Part shown: positions 16,070-24,606 of the stretch, piece after piece
Layout of the letters: every line of letters begins with the position of its first letter
How positions within the stretch are numbered: position 1 is the stretch's first letter
Source of the DNA: Firmicutes bacterium UBA5286
Lineage (GTDB): Bacteria > Bacillota > Proteinivoracia > UBA4975
Assembly: GCA_002408465.1 (NCBI GenBank)
Contig: DHSM01000001.1
Coordinates: forward strand, 1-64,000
Reading direction: 5' to 3'
DNA length: 64,000 nucleotides
Program-made: the position numbers and the translations under genes
The notes under the pieces: generated by a model
What the model was told of the DNA's origin: nothing
The model's database searches: none
The model's input: only the letters and a program-made list of their open reading frames with translations

Positions 16070-17259
16070 TAAGCTTCCTCCTTCAAGAGAATCGCTATTC
16101 CCGGCAGGGACTTGCCCTCGAGAAACTCGAGAGAAGCGCCGCCGCCGGTGGAAATATGGTCAATGGCATCGGCTTTGCCCAGCTTTTCCAAGGCTGCCGC
16201 CGAGTCGCCGCCGCCCACAACTGAAAAGGCTTTGCTGGCGGCCAAGGCCTCGGCAATGGCGGCGGTGCCCAGGGCAAAGGCGTCAAATTCGAAGACCCCC
16301 ATGGGGCCGTTCCAGACCACAGTGGCAGCTGAGCCAATGGCCTCGGAAAACTGTTGCCTGGCCAGGGGCCCAATATCCAGAGCCATCCAGCCCTTAGGCA
16401 CACCCAGTTCTGGCTTGACAATCTGCTGGCCGGCATCGGCGGCAAAAGCGTCTGCGGCCACCACATCTGCAGGCAGCAGGAGCTTGACTCCCCGCTCTTT
16501 CGCTTCTGCCATCAGCTCCCGGGCCAGTTCCAGCTTATCCTCCTCCACCTTGGACTCGCCAAGGTCGCAGCCCTTGGCGGCCAGGAAGGTGTTGGCCATG
16601 CCCCCGCCAATGAGCAGGGTATCAACCTTGGCCAGAAGGTTGCGGATGACGCCAATTTTATCAGAGACCTTGGCACCGCCAATGATGGCTACAAAGGGCC
16701 GGCGGGCAACGCTCAGTACCTTGCCCAGCATCTTGATTTCCCGCTCCATCAGCAGGCCTCCATAGGCCGGCAGGTAATCGGCAACACCTACGGTGCTGGC
16801 ATGGGCTCTGTGGGCTGTGCCAAAGGCGTCATTGACAAATACATCTGCCAGTTTCGCCAGTTCTTCGGCAAACTCAGGATCATTCTTTTCTTCACCGGGA
16901 TAAAAGCGGATATTTTCCAGAAGGAGCACATCCCCGTCATTAAGGGCTGCTACGGCTGCTTGCGCTTCTTTGCCAATGGAAGAGTCCACCTTTGCTACCG
17001 GGACTGCCAGCAATTTTTCCAGCCGCCGGGCAACGGGATCCAGACGCAGCTCTTCCTTGACAGTTCCCTTGGGGCGGCCCAGATGAGAAACCAGCACCAG
17101 CCTGGCTCCCTGCCGGCGCAGGAAATCGATGGTGGGCAGGGCAGCACGAATCCTGGTATCATCGGTGATTTCCCCTGCGCTCATGGGCACGTTAAAGTCA
17201 ACCCTGAGCAGCACCCGCTTGCCTCTAAATTCGGCGGACTTAATCGATTTGCACTCCAT
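16069..17259 (-). CDS. pgk: Phosphoglycerate kinase
   Basis: 396 residues, full length. It transfers phosphate from 1,3-bisphosphoglycerate to ADP. The N-terminal RVLLRVDFNVPMS, the HLGRPKG loop, AIIGGAKVSDKIGV and the C-terminal VVGGGDSAAALEKLG nucleotide-binding loop are present. The ATG follows GGAGGTAGAGTGA. It sits between gap and tpiA in the standard order. Confidence 0.98.
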   Translation of the reverse strand: MECKSIKSAEFRGKRVLLRVDFNVPMSAGEITDDTRIRAALPTIDFLRRQGARLVLVSHLGRPKGTVKEELRLDPVARRLEKLLAVPVAKVDSSIGKEAQAAVAALNDGDVLLLENIRFYPGEEKNDPEFAEELAKLADVFVNDAFGTAHRAHASTVGVADYLPAYGGLLMEREIKMLGKVLSVARRPFVAIIGGAKVSDKIGVIRNLLAKVDTLLIGGGMANTFLAAKGCDLGESKVEEDKLELARELMAEAKERGVKLLLPADVVAADAFAADAGQQIVKPELGVPKGWMALDIGPLARQQFSEAIGSAATVVWNGPMGVFEFDAFALGTAAIAEALAASKAFSVVGGGDSAAALEKLGKADAIDHISTGGGASLEFLEGKSLPGIAILLKEEA

Positions 17260-17294
17260 TCACTCTACCTCCATCCATTAGATCTCTTAGGCTG

Positions 17295-18302
17295 CTACAG
17301 TTTTTTAGCTACCATTGCAACCAGGTCGACAACTCTGGCAGAATATCCCCATTCGTTGTCATACCAGGCCACAACCTTTGCCATATTGTCAATTACGGTG
17401 GTAGACAGGGCATCAACTACGCCGGAATACTCTGACCCCTTGTAGTCAACAGATACCAGGGGCTCATCGGAATAGCCCAGGTAGCCCTTGAGGGGGCCGG
17501 CCTCAGAAGCGGCTTTAAAAGCGGCGTTGATCTCTTCGGCGGAGGCCTCCTTGGCCAGTTCGGCAGTGAGGTCGACTACAGAAACAGTGGGAGTCGGCAC
17601 CCTAAGGGCAAAGCCGTTCATTTTGCCATTCAGTTCAGGCAATACCAAACCGACAGCCTTGGCTGCCCCGGTGGTAGTGGGGATAATGGACAAGGCAGCT
17701 GCCCTGGCCCGGCGCAGATCCTTGTGGGTTTTATCCAGCAGGCACTGGTCACTGGTATAGGCATGGATTGTAGTGAGAAGGCCTTTGACAATGCCAAATT
17801 TGTCATTGAGAACCTTAGCCACCGGCGCCAGGCAAGTAGTTGTGCAGGATGCGCAGGAAATTACGTGATGCTCGCTGGGAATGTATTTTTCGTCGTTGAC
17901 TCCCATGACGATGGTAATATCTTCTTGTTTTGCAGGAGCAGTAATGATGACCTTTTTTGCGCCGCCCTTTTCAATATGGGGCAGCACCGCTTCTTTGCTG
18001 CGGAAATGCCCGGTGGCATCCACAACTATGTCTACGCCCAACTCCCGCCAGGGAATGTCTCCCGGGTTGGAATAGGTCGTAATCTTCAGTTCCTGGCCAT
18101 CTACAAGGACTGTATTTCCCTTGACCTCAATCTTGCCGTCAAAGGGGCCATAGGACGAATCATACTTGAGCAGATGGATCATAGTCTCCACATCAGAGCG
18201 ACCGTTAGCGGCTACAATTTCAATATTGGGATTGTGGCGGGCAATGCGGTACACCCTCCGTCCAACAGCGCCAAAACCATTGATACCTACTTTGATTGTC
18301 AA
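17295..18302 (-). CDS. gap: Glyceraldehyde-3-phosphate dehydrogenase, type I
   Basis: 335 residues. It oxidises glyceraldehyde 3-phosphate with NAD+ and phosphate. GINGFGAVGRRVYRIA is the dinucleotide-binding loop. The catalytic Cys lies in SCASCTTTCLAPVAK, where the usual TTNC reads TTTC. HAYTSDQ and WYDNEWGYS are also present. TTG start behind AGGAGGAG. It directly follows cggR, so it is the catabolic GapA type by context. Confidence 0.98.
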   Translation of the reverse strand: MTIKVGINGFGAVGRRVYRIARHNPNIEIVAANGRSDVETMIHLLKYDSSYGPFDGKIEVKGNTVLVDGQELKITTYSNPGDIPWRELGVDIVVDATGHFRSKEAVLPHIEKGGAKKVIITAPAKQEDITIVMGVNDEKYIPSEHHVISCASCTTTCLAPVAKVLNDKFGIVKGLLTTIHAYTSDQCLLDKTHKDLRRARAAALSIIPTTTGAAKAVGLVLPELNGKMNGFALRVPTPTVSVVDLTAELAKEASAEEINAAFKAASEAGPLKGYLGYSDEPLVSVDYKGSEYSGVVDALSTTVIDNMAKVVAWYDNEWGYSARVVDLVAMVAKKL

Positions 18303-18355
18303 AACTACTCCTCCTCATATATATTTATTTTCCCCAATGGGGCAAAGGGGCGAAA

Positions 18356-19375
18356 TTAAACCGAAGGCCCTTGCAGAATGGCCTCGGCTGCGCCCTGGTC
18401 GGTGACCAGGACATTCCACTTGTGGTGGGCGGCTACAGCTTTGATTGCCTGGGCTTTAGCCGTTCCCCCGGCGACAACAATTACTGTCTTTATGTTTTCC
18501 AAATCATCTATGCCTAATCCAATGCTATTGGCCTGCCAGACAATTTGACCCTGATGATTAAAATAATAGCCCAGAGTTTCCGCTGCCGCATTGAGCTCCT
18601 CAAGAGCAGCAATTCGCTCGGGCGGCGCCTGGCGCCGGGCCGCCATCTCCAGGGCATCCCCGATCCCGTGGACAAGAATTGTGCTCCGATGAATGAGGGC
18701 GAGAACCTCTGCGATTCCCGGCTCCTGCACTAATTCTTCCAGGGCATGTCGGGACAGGTTGTCAGGGGCATGGAGCAGGCGGTACTTTCCCCCCAAGGCT
18801 TGGGCCAGTTTGGCGGCAATGGTGTTCGCCTGGATTTCCACCCGCTCTCCCAGGGCTCCCCGCCCGGGAACTACAGTCACCTTATGCCGCTGGGGATGGA
18901 CGGAATCGACAACCTGAAACATGGTTGTGCCGCCGGTGATGGCGATGATGTCCCCGTCCCGGATTTCCTGGACCAAGACCCTGGCTGCCGCCCGGCCCAG
19001 TTCTCTCCGGACCAGGGGATTAGCGGTACTGTCACCGGGGACCAGAATTACTCGGGGAATGCCCAGATGTTCAGATACCTGCCTCTCCATGGTAGGCAAA
19101 CCCAACAGTTCCAGCATGTAGGGGGTCATGGCCGCAAGCACAGTTTGGCCCTGGGCTGTCAGGCTGGCCCCACCGGCGCCGGTCTCAATCAGATCCAATT
19201 GCTTGAGGGCATCCAGTTCGGTGCGCACTATTCTTTCTCCAGTCTGCAAAATATCCGCCAGCACACGGCGTCCTACCGGCGCTAAATGGTCTACAGCACG
19301 CAGAATAGAATAGCGACGGAAAAAGGTGTTGGCGATTTCCGGTGACACCAGCTTTAGAATTTCGATGATATTCAT
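18356..19375 (-). CDS. cggR: Central glycolytic genes regulator CggR (SorC family)
   Basis: 339 residues. The N-terminal winged-helix DNA-binding part (about 1-80) is followed by a SorC sugar-phosphate-binding domain with PGDSTANPLVRRELG, ITGGTTMFQVVD and VPGRGALG. In Bacillus subtilis CggR represses gapA-pgk-tpiA-pgm-eno and is relieved by fructose 1,6-bisphosphate. The ATG at 19375 lies after GGAGGTGG. A longer frame to 19447 would run across the operator, so it is rejected. It heads the glycolytic operon with a sigma-A promoter and a CggR-type operator upstream. Confidence 0.95.
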   Translation of the reverse strand: MNIIEILKLVSPEIANTFFRRYSILRAVDHLAPVGRRVLADILQTGERIVRTELDALKQLDLIETGAGGASLTAQGQTVLAAMTPYMLELLGLPTMERQVSEHLGIPRVILVPGDSTANPLVRRELGRAAARVLVQEIRDGDIIAITGGTTMFQVVDSVHPQRHKVTVVPGRGALGERVEIQANTIAAKLAQALGGKYRLLHAPDNLSRHALEELVQEPGIAEVLALIHRSTILVHGIGDALEMAARRQAPPERIAALEELNAAAETLGYYFNHQGQIVWQANSIGLGIDDLENIKTVIVVAGGTAKAQAIKAVAAHHKWNVLVTDQGAAEAILQGPSV

Positions 19376-19388
19376 AGTCCACCTCCGG

Positions 19389-19423
19389 GTCAGGGATTGT
19401 CCCGCTCGGCTATATATGTCCCG
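19389..19423 (-). promoter_or_regulatory. Candidate CggR operator
   Basis: On the minus strand two direct CGGGAC hexamers (19418-19423 and 19399-19404) are 13 bp apart, and the second is followed after 6 bp by TGAC. The Bacillus subtilis operator is CGGGAC-N6-TGTC-N4-CGGGAC-N6-TGTC, so spacing differs by one base. It lies between the promoter and the cggR start, as in Bacillus. Confidence 0.65.
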
Positions 19424-19450
19424 TCGAAGGTAAAAAAACCTTCTCATAAA

Positions 19451-19479
19451 AGTATAGCAAGAGTCTTAGTTTATTGCAA
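19451..19479 (-). promoter_or_regulatory. Sigma-A promoter of the cggR-glycolytic operon
   Basis: On the minus strand TTGCAA (19474-19479) and TATACT (19451-19456) are exactly 17 bp apart, upstream of the CggR-type operator and the cggR ribosome binding site. Confidence 0.7.
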
Positions 19480-19535
19480 CCTAAATCCTTAGGTGAAGGA
19501 GATAATGAAAGTTAATAACAGCCTTGACCCCGCTA

Positions 19536-19544
19536 TGCTATAAT
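19536..19544 (+). promoter_or_regulatory. Extended -10 promoter for the flavoprotein gene
   Basis: TGC-TATAAT forms an extended -10 box 33 bp before the ATG. No good -35 sits 17 bp upstream; TTGACC at 19524-19529 is too close. Confidence 0.5.
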
Positions 19545-19577
19545 CAGGTATTCGAGGGGATTTAAGGAGTGGTAAGA

Positions 19578-20756
19578 ATGACAATAGTAATCGGCGCCGG
19601 CGCTGCGGGATTGCTGGCGGCAGTAGCGGCGGTCCGGCGGGGCAGACAAGTCTTTGTATATGATAAAATGGACCGGCCTGGCATTAAGCTCGGTCTGGCT
19701 GGGGGCGGCCGCTGTAATCTATCCAACAGCGGCGATCTTCTCCTGGGACTGCATAACTGCCAGTTTCTGCGGCCGGCCCTGGTAAGTCTGGATAACGCCG
19801 CCCTCCAAAACCTCCTTGCAAAAATAGGTGTAGCCACCACAGTTGACCAATGGGGTCGGGTTTTTCCTCAGGCTATGACAGGACATGAGTTTGCAGCTTA
19901 TCTGCATAGCTGGCTGAGAAAGCAAGGGACCAGCTTCTATTTTGGCAGCCCCCTAACAAATATCAGAACAAAGGATGGGAAACTGGAGGCTATTGAAATC
20001 AATGGCAAGGCCGTCGCTTGCACCCGGGCAATCCTGGCCTGCGGCGGCAAGGCCTGGCCCCAAACTGGCAGCGATGGGGCTGCCCTGGCGGTTCTGGAAC
20101 GAGCCGGACATGAAATAGTCCATCTGCTGCCGGCCTTGGCCCCCCTGAAGACTAGAGAAAGCTGGCCCACACAAATGAAAGGGATCAGCCTGAAAGATGT
20201 TGTTGTCACAGTTACAGCCAATGGCAGGAAACTTGATGAAGCCCGGGGAGATTTGCTCTTCACTCATTTTGGTCTCAGCGGCCCGGCAGTGCTGGATGTC
20301 AGCCACGCCGCCGCCAGGGCCCGAAGCCAACAGCTGCAAACTTTTATTGTCATTGACCTTTTGCCTGCCATGAGCAAGGAGGAAATCCGCTCAGCATTAG
20401 AAAAGCAAGGGCAAAAAACTGTGGGCAATGGCCTTTCCGCCCTGCTCCCGGCCCAGTTGGGCAAGGCCCTGGGCAACGACAAATACATAAAAGGCCTGGC
20501 GCCCTCCACCCTCAACCAGCTGGCCGGAGGTTTAAAGGCAGTCAGGCTTGAAATAATTGACGTCTTGGGCAACAATCACGCCATGGTCAGTCAGGGAGGA
20601 GTCAATCTCAGACAAGTCAATCCCCGGACCATGGAATCCAAACTGATATCAGGCCTGTATATTGCCGGGGAAATGCTGGATTACCACGGGAAAACCGGCG
20701 GCTTTAATCTCCATGCAGCCTTTGCCACGGGCTGGCTGGCTGGTGAAAACGCCTGA
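19578..20756 (+). CDS. NAD(P)/FAD-dependent oxidoreductase, BaiN/HI0933 family
   Basis: About 392 residues. The N-terminal FAD-binding motif is VIGAGAAGLLAAVAA. The family signature GIKLGLAGGGRCNLSNS follows, and the C-terminal AGEMLDYHGKTGGFNLHAAF closes the flavin site. Members reduce or oxidise diverse small molecules (BaiN in bile-acid metabolism, aminoacetone oxidase), so the substrate cannot be read here. The ATG at 19578 lies 8 nt after AAGGAG; the GTG at 19569 overlaps that site and was rejected. It is convergent with rpoN, the stops 1 bp apart. Confidence 0.93.
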   Translation: MTIVIGAGAAGLLAAVAAVRRGRQVFVYDKMDRPGIKLGLAGGGRCNLSNSGDLLLGLHNCQFLRPALVSLDNAALQNLLAKIGVATTVDQWGRVFPQAMTGHEFAAYLHSWLRKQGTSFYFGSPLTNIRTKDGKLEAIEINGKAVACTRAILACGGKAWPQTGSDGAALAVLERAGHEIVHLLPALAPLKTRESWPTQMKGISLKDVVVTVTANGRKLDEARGDLLFTHFGLSGPAVLDVSHAAARARSQQLQTFIVIDLLPAMSKEEIRSALEKQGQKTVGNGLSALLPAQLGKALGNDKYIKGLAPSTLNQLAGGLKAVRLEIIDVLGNNHAMVSQGGVNLRQVNPRTMESKLISGLYIAGEMLDYHGKTGGFNLHAAFATGWLAGENA

Positions 20757-20757
20757 A

Positions 20758-22134
20758 TCACTGCCAGTGCTTGCGCAGAGTCGAGCTGGGAATGCCCAGC
20801 TGATCCCGGTATTTAGCCACTGTCCGCCGGGATATTTTTACGCCCCGATCTTGCAGGCAAAGGGCTAGCTGCTGATCAGTCAGAGGATTAGCATTATCCT
20901 CCTCGGCGACAATTTCCGCCAGAACGTGTTTGACCCCGGTGCTGGCTGTGCCAACGCCATTATCGGTGTCCAGATTGACGGCAAAAAAGTACTTGAAAGC
21001 AAAGATTCCCCTGGGTGTCTGCAAATACTTGCCATTGACGGCCCGGCTGACTGTAGACTCATGAATTTCCAGGGCCTCGGCTACATCTACTAGGCGCATA
21101 GGTCGCAGGCCTTTAACTCCCTGCGAAAAGAAGGACTCTTGATATTCCAGGATAAATTCTGTTATCCGATATAGTGTGGTTCGGCGCTGTTCAATAGCCT
21201 TCAGCAGCCATAGAGCGGAATTTAATTTGCCCCGAAGGAATTTTTGGGTCCCTTCTGCATCGGTATTTTTGAGCATGCTCTGATAACTGGGGCTGAGGCG
21301 CAGGCGATGTGAGCTAGAGTCGTTGACCAGTATGACCCACTTTCCAGACACATCCAGGACGGTGACATCGGGAAGAATATAAGCAGAGCCGGCATCCTCG
21401 CCCAAACTCAGGCCAGGTTTTGGTTCCAACCCCTTGATATAATCAATGGCCGCCTGGACCAGAGCATAGTCTACCCCTAGAATCTCCGCCAGGATGGGAA
21501 TTCTCCCTTTGGCCACCAAATCCAGATGGTCAGAGATGATTTCCCGAACAAAAGGAGGCGCATCCTTGCGGCTGCTGAGTTGCATGAGCAGACACTCCCG
21601 CAGATTCCGGGCGCCGATGCCAACGGGCTCTAGTGTCTGGACCACAGTCAGGGCTGCGGCCACATCTTCTTCCTTCACTCGCAGCTGGCAGGCGATTTCC
21701 CCACAGGGCAAGTGCAAATAGCCGTCATCACTGAGGTTGTCAATAATATTATCGGCGATTTTCGCCAGGTTCTTAGGCAAGCTGATGAGTCTCAACTGCT
21801 GGCGAAGCCGCTGCTGCAATGTTACCGCTCCGGCGGTATACTGCTCAAAAGTAGTTTTTTCCCGAGGATCCCGGGATAAATCTCCCCCGTCCCCCCGGTC
21901 TTGAAAATACTGTTCCCAATCAAGGTCAAATTCCATTTCTTCTTCTGATTCCGGGGCTTCTTCTCCTTCTGCCTCTTCTGCCATTTCCAGCATTGGGTTT
22001 TCCAGAAACTGCTGTTCCAAATACGCACTGAGCTCTAAAGCAGGGAGCTGCAGCAATTTTATGGCCTGCTGCAGTTGGGGGGTCATTATAAGCTTTTGAG
22101 TCTGACGCATTTCCAACTGAAAATCCAGCCTCAT
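20758..22134 (-). CDS. rpoN: RNA polymerase sigma-54 factor
   Basis: 458 residues, slightly short for the family. Region I is Gln/Leu-rich (LEMRQTQKLIMTPQLQQAIK), then an acidic linker (about 53-75), the core-binding domain, the HTH and the C-terminal RpoN box SRRTVAKYRDQLGIPSS, which reads the -24 promoter element. It directs core polymerase to -24/-12 promoters that need AAA+ activators. ATG with GAGGAGG upstream. A matching -24/-12 promoter precedes the gene. No activator gene was seen in the window. Confidence 0.97.
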   Translation of the reverse strand: MRLDFQLEMRQTQKLIMTPQLQQAIKLLQLPALELSAYLEQQFLENPMLEMAEEAEGEEAPESEEEMEFDLDWEQYFQDRGDGGDLSRDPREKTTFEQYTAGAVTLQQRLRQQLRLISLPKNLAKIADNIIDNLSDDGYLHLPCGEIACQLRVKEEDVAAALTVVQTLEPVGIGARNLRECLLMQLSSRKDAPPFVREIISDHLDLVAKGRIPILAEILGVDYALVQAAIDYIKGLEPKPGLSLGEDAGSAYILPDVTVLDVSGKWVILVNDSSSHRLRLSPSYQSMLKNTDAEGTQKFLRGKLNSALWLLKAIEQRRTTLYRITEFILEYQESFFSQGVKGLRPMRLVDVAEALEIHESTVSRAVNGKYLQTPRGIFAFKYFFAVNLDTDNGVGTASTGVKHVLAEIVAEEDNANPLTDQQLALCLQDRGVKISRRTVAKYRDQLGIPSSTLRKHWQ

Positions 22135-22196
22135 CGCTGCACCTCCTCACTTCTTTCTACTAGTGCATTATATTCTTTATAGACTGAGCTTTCTCC

Positions 22197-22212
22197 TGCA
22201 AGAATTGTGCCA
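22197..22212 (-). promoter_or_regulatory. Sigma-54 type -24/-12 promoter in front of rpoN
   Basis: On the minus strand TGGCACAATTCTTGCA gives GG and GC with the required 10-bp spacing and the full TGGCAC-N5-TTGC pattern. It faces rpoN, with its predicted start about 50 nt before the ATG. A palindrome CCTGCAGG at 22243-22250 lies upstream where an activator might bind. Confidence 0.7.
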
Positions 22213-22267
22213 TCCATGCTTTGTAACAAAAATTTTATATTTCCTGCAGGAGAAAAATGCAATTCCC

Positions 22268-22296
22268 TTGACAAGGACAAGAATAAATGCAAAAAT
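22268..22296 (+). promoter_or_regulatory. Probable sigma-A promoter of rpmE
   Basis: TTGACA (22268-22273) is followed after 17 bp by AAAAAT (22291-22296), about 55 bp before the rpmE start. The -35 is perfect and the -10 is weak. Confidence 0.5.
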
Positions 22297-22350
22297 AGTT
22301 AGGTAAGCCTTTTACTAAGCAGCAACAGCTTTTGGAGGGAGGTCATAAGT

Positions 22351-22551
22351 ATGAAGAAAGATATTCATCCCAAGTATTACAAAGTTACAGCCACTTGCGC
22401 CTGCGGTGCTCAGTTTGAAACCGGCTCCACCAAGGAGAATATCAGGGTTGACATTTGCTCCAACTGCCATCCCTTTTTCACCGGCGTCCAGAAGATAGTC
22501 GACGCAGCCGGCCGGGTTGAAAAATTCAACAGAAAATACAACCGCAAATAA
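22351..22551 (+). CDS. rpmE: Ribosomal protein L31, zinc-binding (C+) form
   Basis: 66 residues, standard length. It binds the large ribosomal subunit near the central protuberance. The Cys pair CACG and the later CSNCH are the zinc ligands that define the C+ form. GVQKIVDAAGRVEKFNRKY is the family C-terminus. The ATG has GGGAGG upstream. It is one of few plus-strand genes in the window and is monocistronic, with its own promoter and terminator. Confidence 0.97.
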   Translation: MKKDIHPKYYKVTATCACGAQFETGSTKENIRVDICSNCHPFFTGVQKIVDAAGRVEKFNRKYNRK

Positions 22552-22580
22552 ATACCCGTCCAAGACGGGTATATTTTTTT
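22552..22580 (+). terminator. Rho-independent terminator of rpmE
   Basis: ATACCCGTC / GACGGGTAT form a 9-bp stem around a 3-nt loop, followed by ATTTTTTT, immediately after the rpmE stop. Confidence 0.9.
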
Positions 22581-22588
22581 GGCCAAAA

Positions 22589-22701
22589 GGGACGGTTCTT
22601 TTTGTCCCACGAGAAAAAGCTGATCCTATAAAGCAAAAAAAGTGGGCCGAAAGAAACCGGCCCCATTGGGTAGTTTTAATTGGGACAAAAGGAACCGTCC
22701 C
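22589..22701. repeat. Inverted-repeat (MITE/REP-like) element at the ABC-F 3' end
   Basis: GGGACGGTTCTTTTTGTCCC at 22589-22608 faces its near-perfect complement at 22682-22701 (one mismatch), with about 73 bp between. The right arm encodes the last residues of the ABC-F protein (GDGSFCPN) and is followed by another GTTGTCCC. The palindromic arms and coding overlap suggest a short mobile or extragenic palindromic element. Confidence 0.65.
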
Positions 22702-24589
22702 CGTTGTCCCGCTCATATTGGTCTTTTAGCTCCTGGAGTTGCAGCCAGCGTTCCATCTTTTCTTCCAGTGTTTGTTCGATTTCCTGAGCCTGCTGGTGAA
22801 GCTGTTTGAGGCGGACATAATCTGCCCCCGCTTCATTCAGTTCCTGCTGCAGCTGGTCAAGTTCCTGCTGGAGGGAGTCTGTCTCTGCTTCCAGTTGTTC
22901 CAGCTCTCTTTCCTCTTTATAGCTGAGTTTTGACTTCTCCCGTTTGGCCCGGGAGTCTTTTTTTTCTGGGGCATTTTCTGCCTCCAGGGCAGGCGACCCT
23001 GCCTCCGCAAGATACTCACTGAAGCTGCCGGTAAAGAGGCTGACATTACCCCTGCCATCCAAAGCCAAGAGGTGATCCATACTCTTGTCTAAAAACCAGC
23101 GGTCATGGGAGACCGCCAGCACTGCTCCAGGGAAATCCTCCAGATAATCTTCCAACACCGTCAGCGTCTCGATATCCAGATTATTGGTAGGTTCATCCAG
23201 GAGCAGGACATTGGGCTCTTCCATGAGAATGCCCAGCAGGTACAAACGCCGGCGCTCGCCGCCGGAGAGATCCTGAATATAGGTCCACTGGTCGGAGCCA
23301 GTAAATAAAAAGTGTTCCAGCATTTTTTCCGCAGTGATATTTTCGCCGCCGGCAGTCTTGACCTCATAACGAATGCCCTGGATATATTGGATTACCCGCA
23401 AATTATCCTCCAACTCTTGGGCCTGTTGGCGGTAGTAACCGATCTTTACCGTCTCGCCCCGCTCCACCCCGCCGGAATCAGCGTCTGTCAAACCGGCGAT
23501 GATGTTCAAAAGGGTGGATTTGCCGCTGCCGTTTGGCCCGACGATGCCGATGCGGTCCCGAGGCAACAGGGTATAGCTGAAATCTCTGATCAAAGTGCGG
23601 CCGCTGTAGCTCTTGCTCACTGCCGCCAGCTGGATGACCTTTTTTCCCAAGCGCCGAGCGGGAATGTCCAGTTCCACTTTGCCCTTTTCGGCCTTGAAAC
23701 TCTGGCGGTTCAGCTCCCGGAACATTTTCTTCCGGGCCTTTTCCTTGGTGGAACGTCCCTGGGCTCCCTGGAGCATCCAGGTCAGTTCCCGTTTGAGGGC
23801 AGCCCGATGTTTTCTGGCGGCGGCGGCCTGAGCTTCTTCCTTCTCGGCCTTTAATTCCAAGTAATTCTGATAGCCGCCGGCGCAGTCCAGGAATTCACCC
23901 CGGTCCACTTCCAGGATGCGGTTGGCCACCCGGCTCAACAGCCAACGGTCATGAGTAATAAGGAGCAAGGCGCCGCTGCGCTTTTGCAGATAGTCCTCCA
24001 GCCAGAGGATGGCTTGACTGTCCAAATGGTTGGTGGGCTCGTCCAGGATTAGGAGCTGGCAGGGGGTAATCAGGGCCCGGGCCAGAGCCACCCGCTTCAT
24101 TTCTCCTCCCGACAGGGCAGAGATGGGACGCTGAAACTCGTCAACACTTAAGCGGGTGAGAATGGCCCGGCCGCTGTTTTCTAGCTCCCAGGCCCCCAGG
24201 CTGTCCAGCCTGAGGCTGAGCCGGGCAATCTCCATCGCCAGAGTCTCGTTTCCCGGATGCTCTTCCAGCTGGGCAGTCAGCTTGTGATACTCATACAAAG
24301 CCATCAGCTTGGGATCCTCCCCCCGGAAGACTTCCGCCAGCACGGTGCCGGCGGGGGCAAAGGCCGGGTGTTGGCGCAGGTAGTGAATGTGTGTGCCTCC
24401 TGCCGCCACAACTGAGCCTGTGCCAGGTTCCACCGCCCCGGCCAAAATTCCCGCCAGGGTAGACTTGCCTGAACCGTTGCTGCCAATGAGGCCGATTTTG
24501 TCTTCGGAATCGATGCCAAAACTAACCCCTGAAAACAGGGGTTTTTCACCGTAAACGATGCCAATGTCAGTTGCGCTGAGAATATGCAT
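22676..24589 (-). CDS. ABC-F family ATPase (ribosome-associated)
   Basis: About 637 residues with two ATPase domains and no membrane segment. The first has GSNGSGKST, LSGGEMKRV and LLILDEPTNHLD. The second has GPNGSGKST, LSGGERRRL and VLLLDEPTNNLD. The linker between is charged, and a C-terminal coiled coil (about 560-630, rich in Glu/Gln/Leu) follows, as in Uup/YdiF-type ABC-F proteins. Such proteins act on the ribosome (translation relief or antibiotic protection). The ATG at 24589 lies after AGGTGG; the upstream GTG falls too close to that site. The final residues come from an inverted-repeat element. Confidence 0.93.
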   Translation of the reverse strand: MHILSATDIGIVYGEKPLFSGVSFGIDSEDKIGLIGSNGSGKSTLAGILAGAVEPGTGSVVAAGGTHIHYLRQHPAFAPAGTVLAEVFRGEDPKLMALYEYHKLTAQLEEHPGNETLAMEIARLSLRLDSLGAWELENSGRAILTRLSVDEFQRPISALSGGEMKRVALARALITPCQLLILDEPTNHLDSQAILWLEDYLQKRSGALLLITHDRWLLSRVANRILEVDRGEFLDCAGGYQNYLELKAEKEEAQAAAARKHRAALKRELTWMLQGAQGRSTKEKARKKMFRELNRQSFKAEKGKVELDIPARRLGKKVIQLAAVSKSYSGRTLIRDFSYTLLPRDRIGIVGPNGSGKSTLLNIIAGLTDADSGGVERGETVKIGYYRQQAQELEDNLRVIQYIQGIRYEVKTAGGENITAEKMLEHFLFTGSDQWTYIQDLSGGERRRLYLLGILMEEPNVLLLDEPTNNLDIETLTVLEDYLEDFPGAVLAVSHDRWFLDKSMDHLLALDGRGNVSLFTGSFSEYLAEAGSPALEAENAPEKKDSRAKREKSKLSYKEERELEQLEAETDSLQQELDQLQQELNEAGADYVRLKQLHQQAQEIEQTLEEKMERWLQLQELKDQYERDNGDGSFCPN

Positions 24590-24606
24590 AATAACCACCT
24601 GTGCAA

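Noticed and set aside
16354..17445. Long open frame (363 codons) on the plus strand
   Set aside because: Antisense to pgk and the end of gap, a codon-bias shadow.
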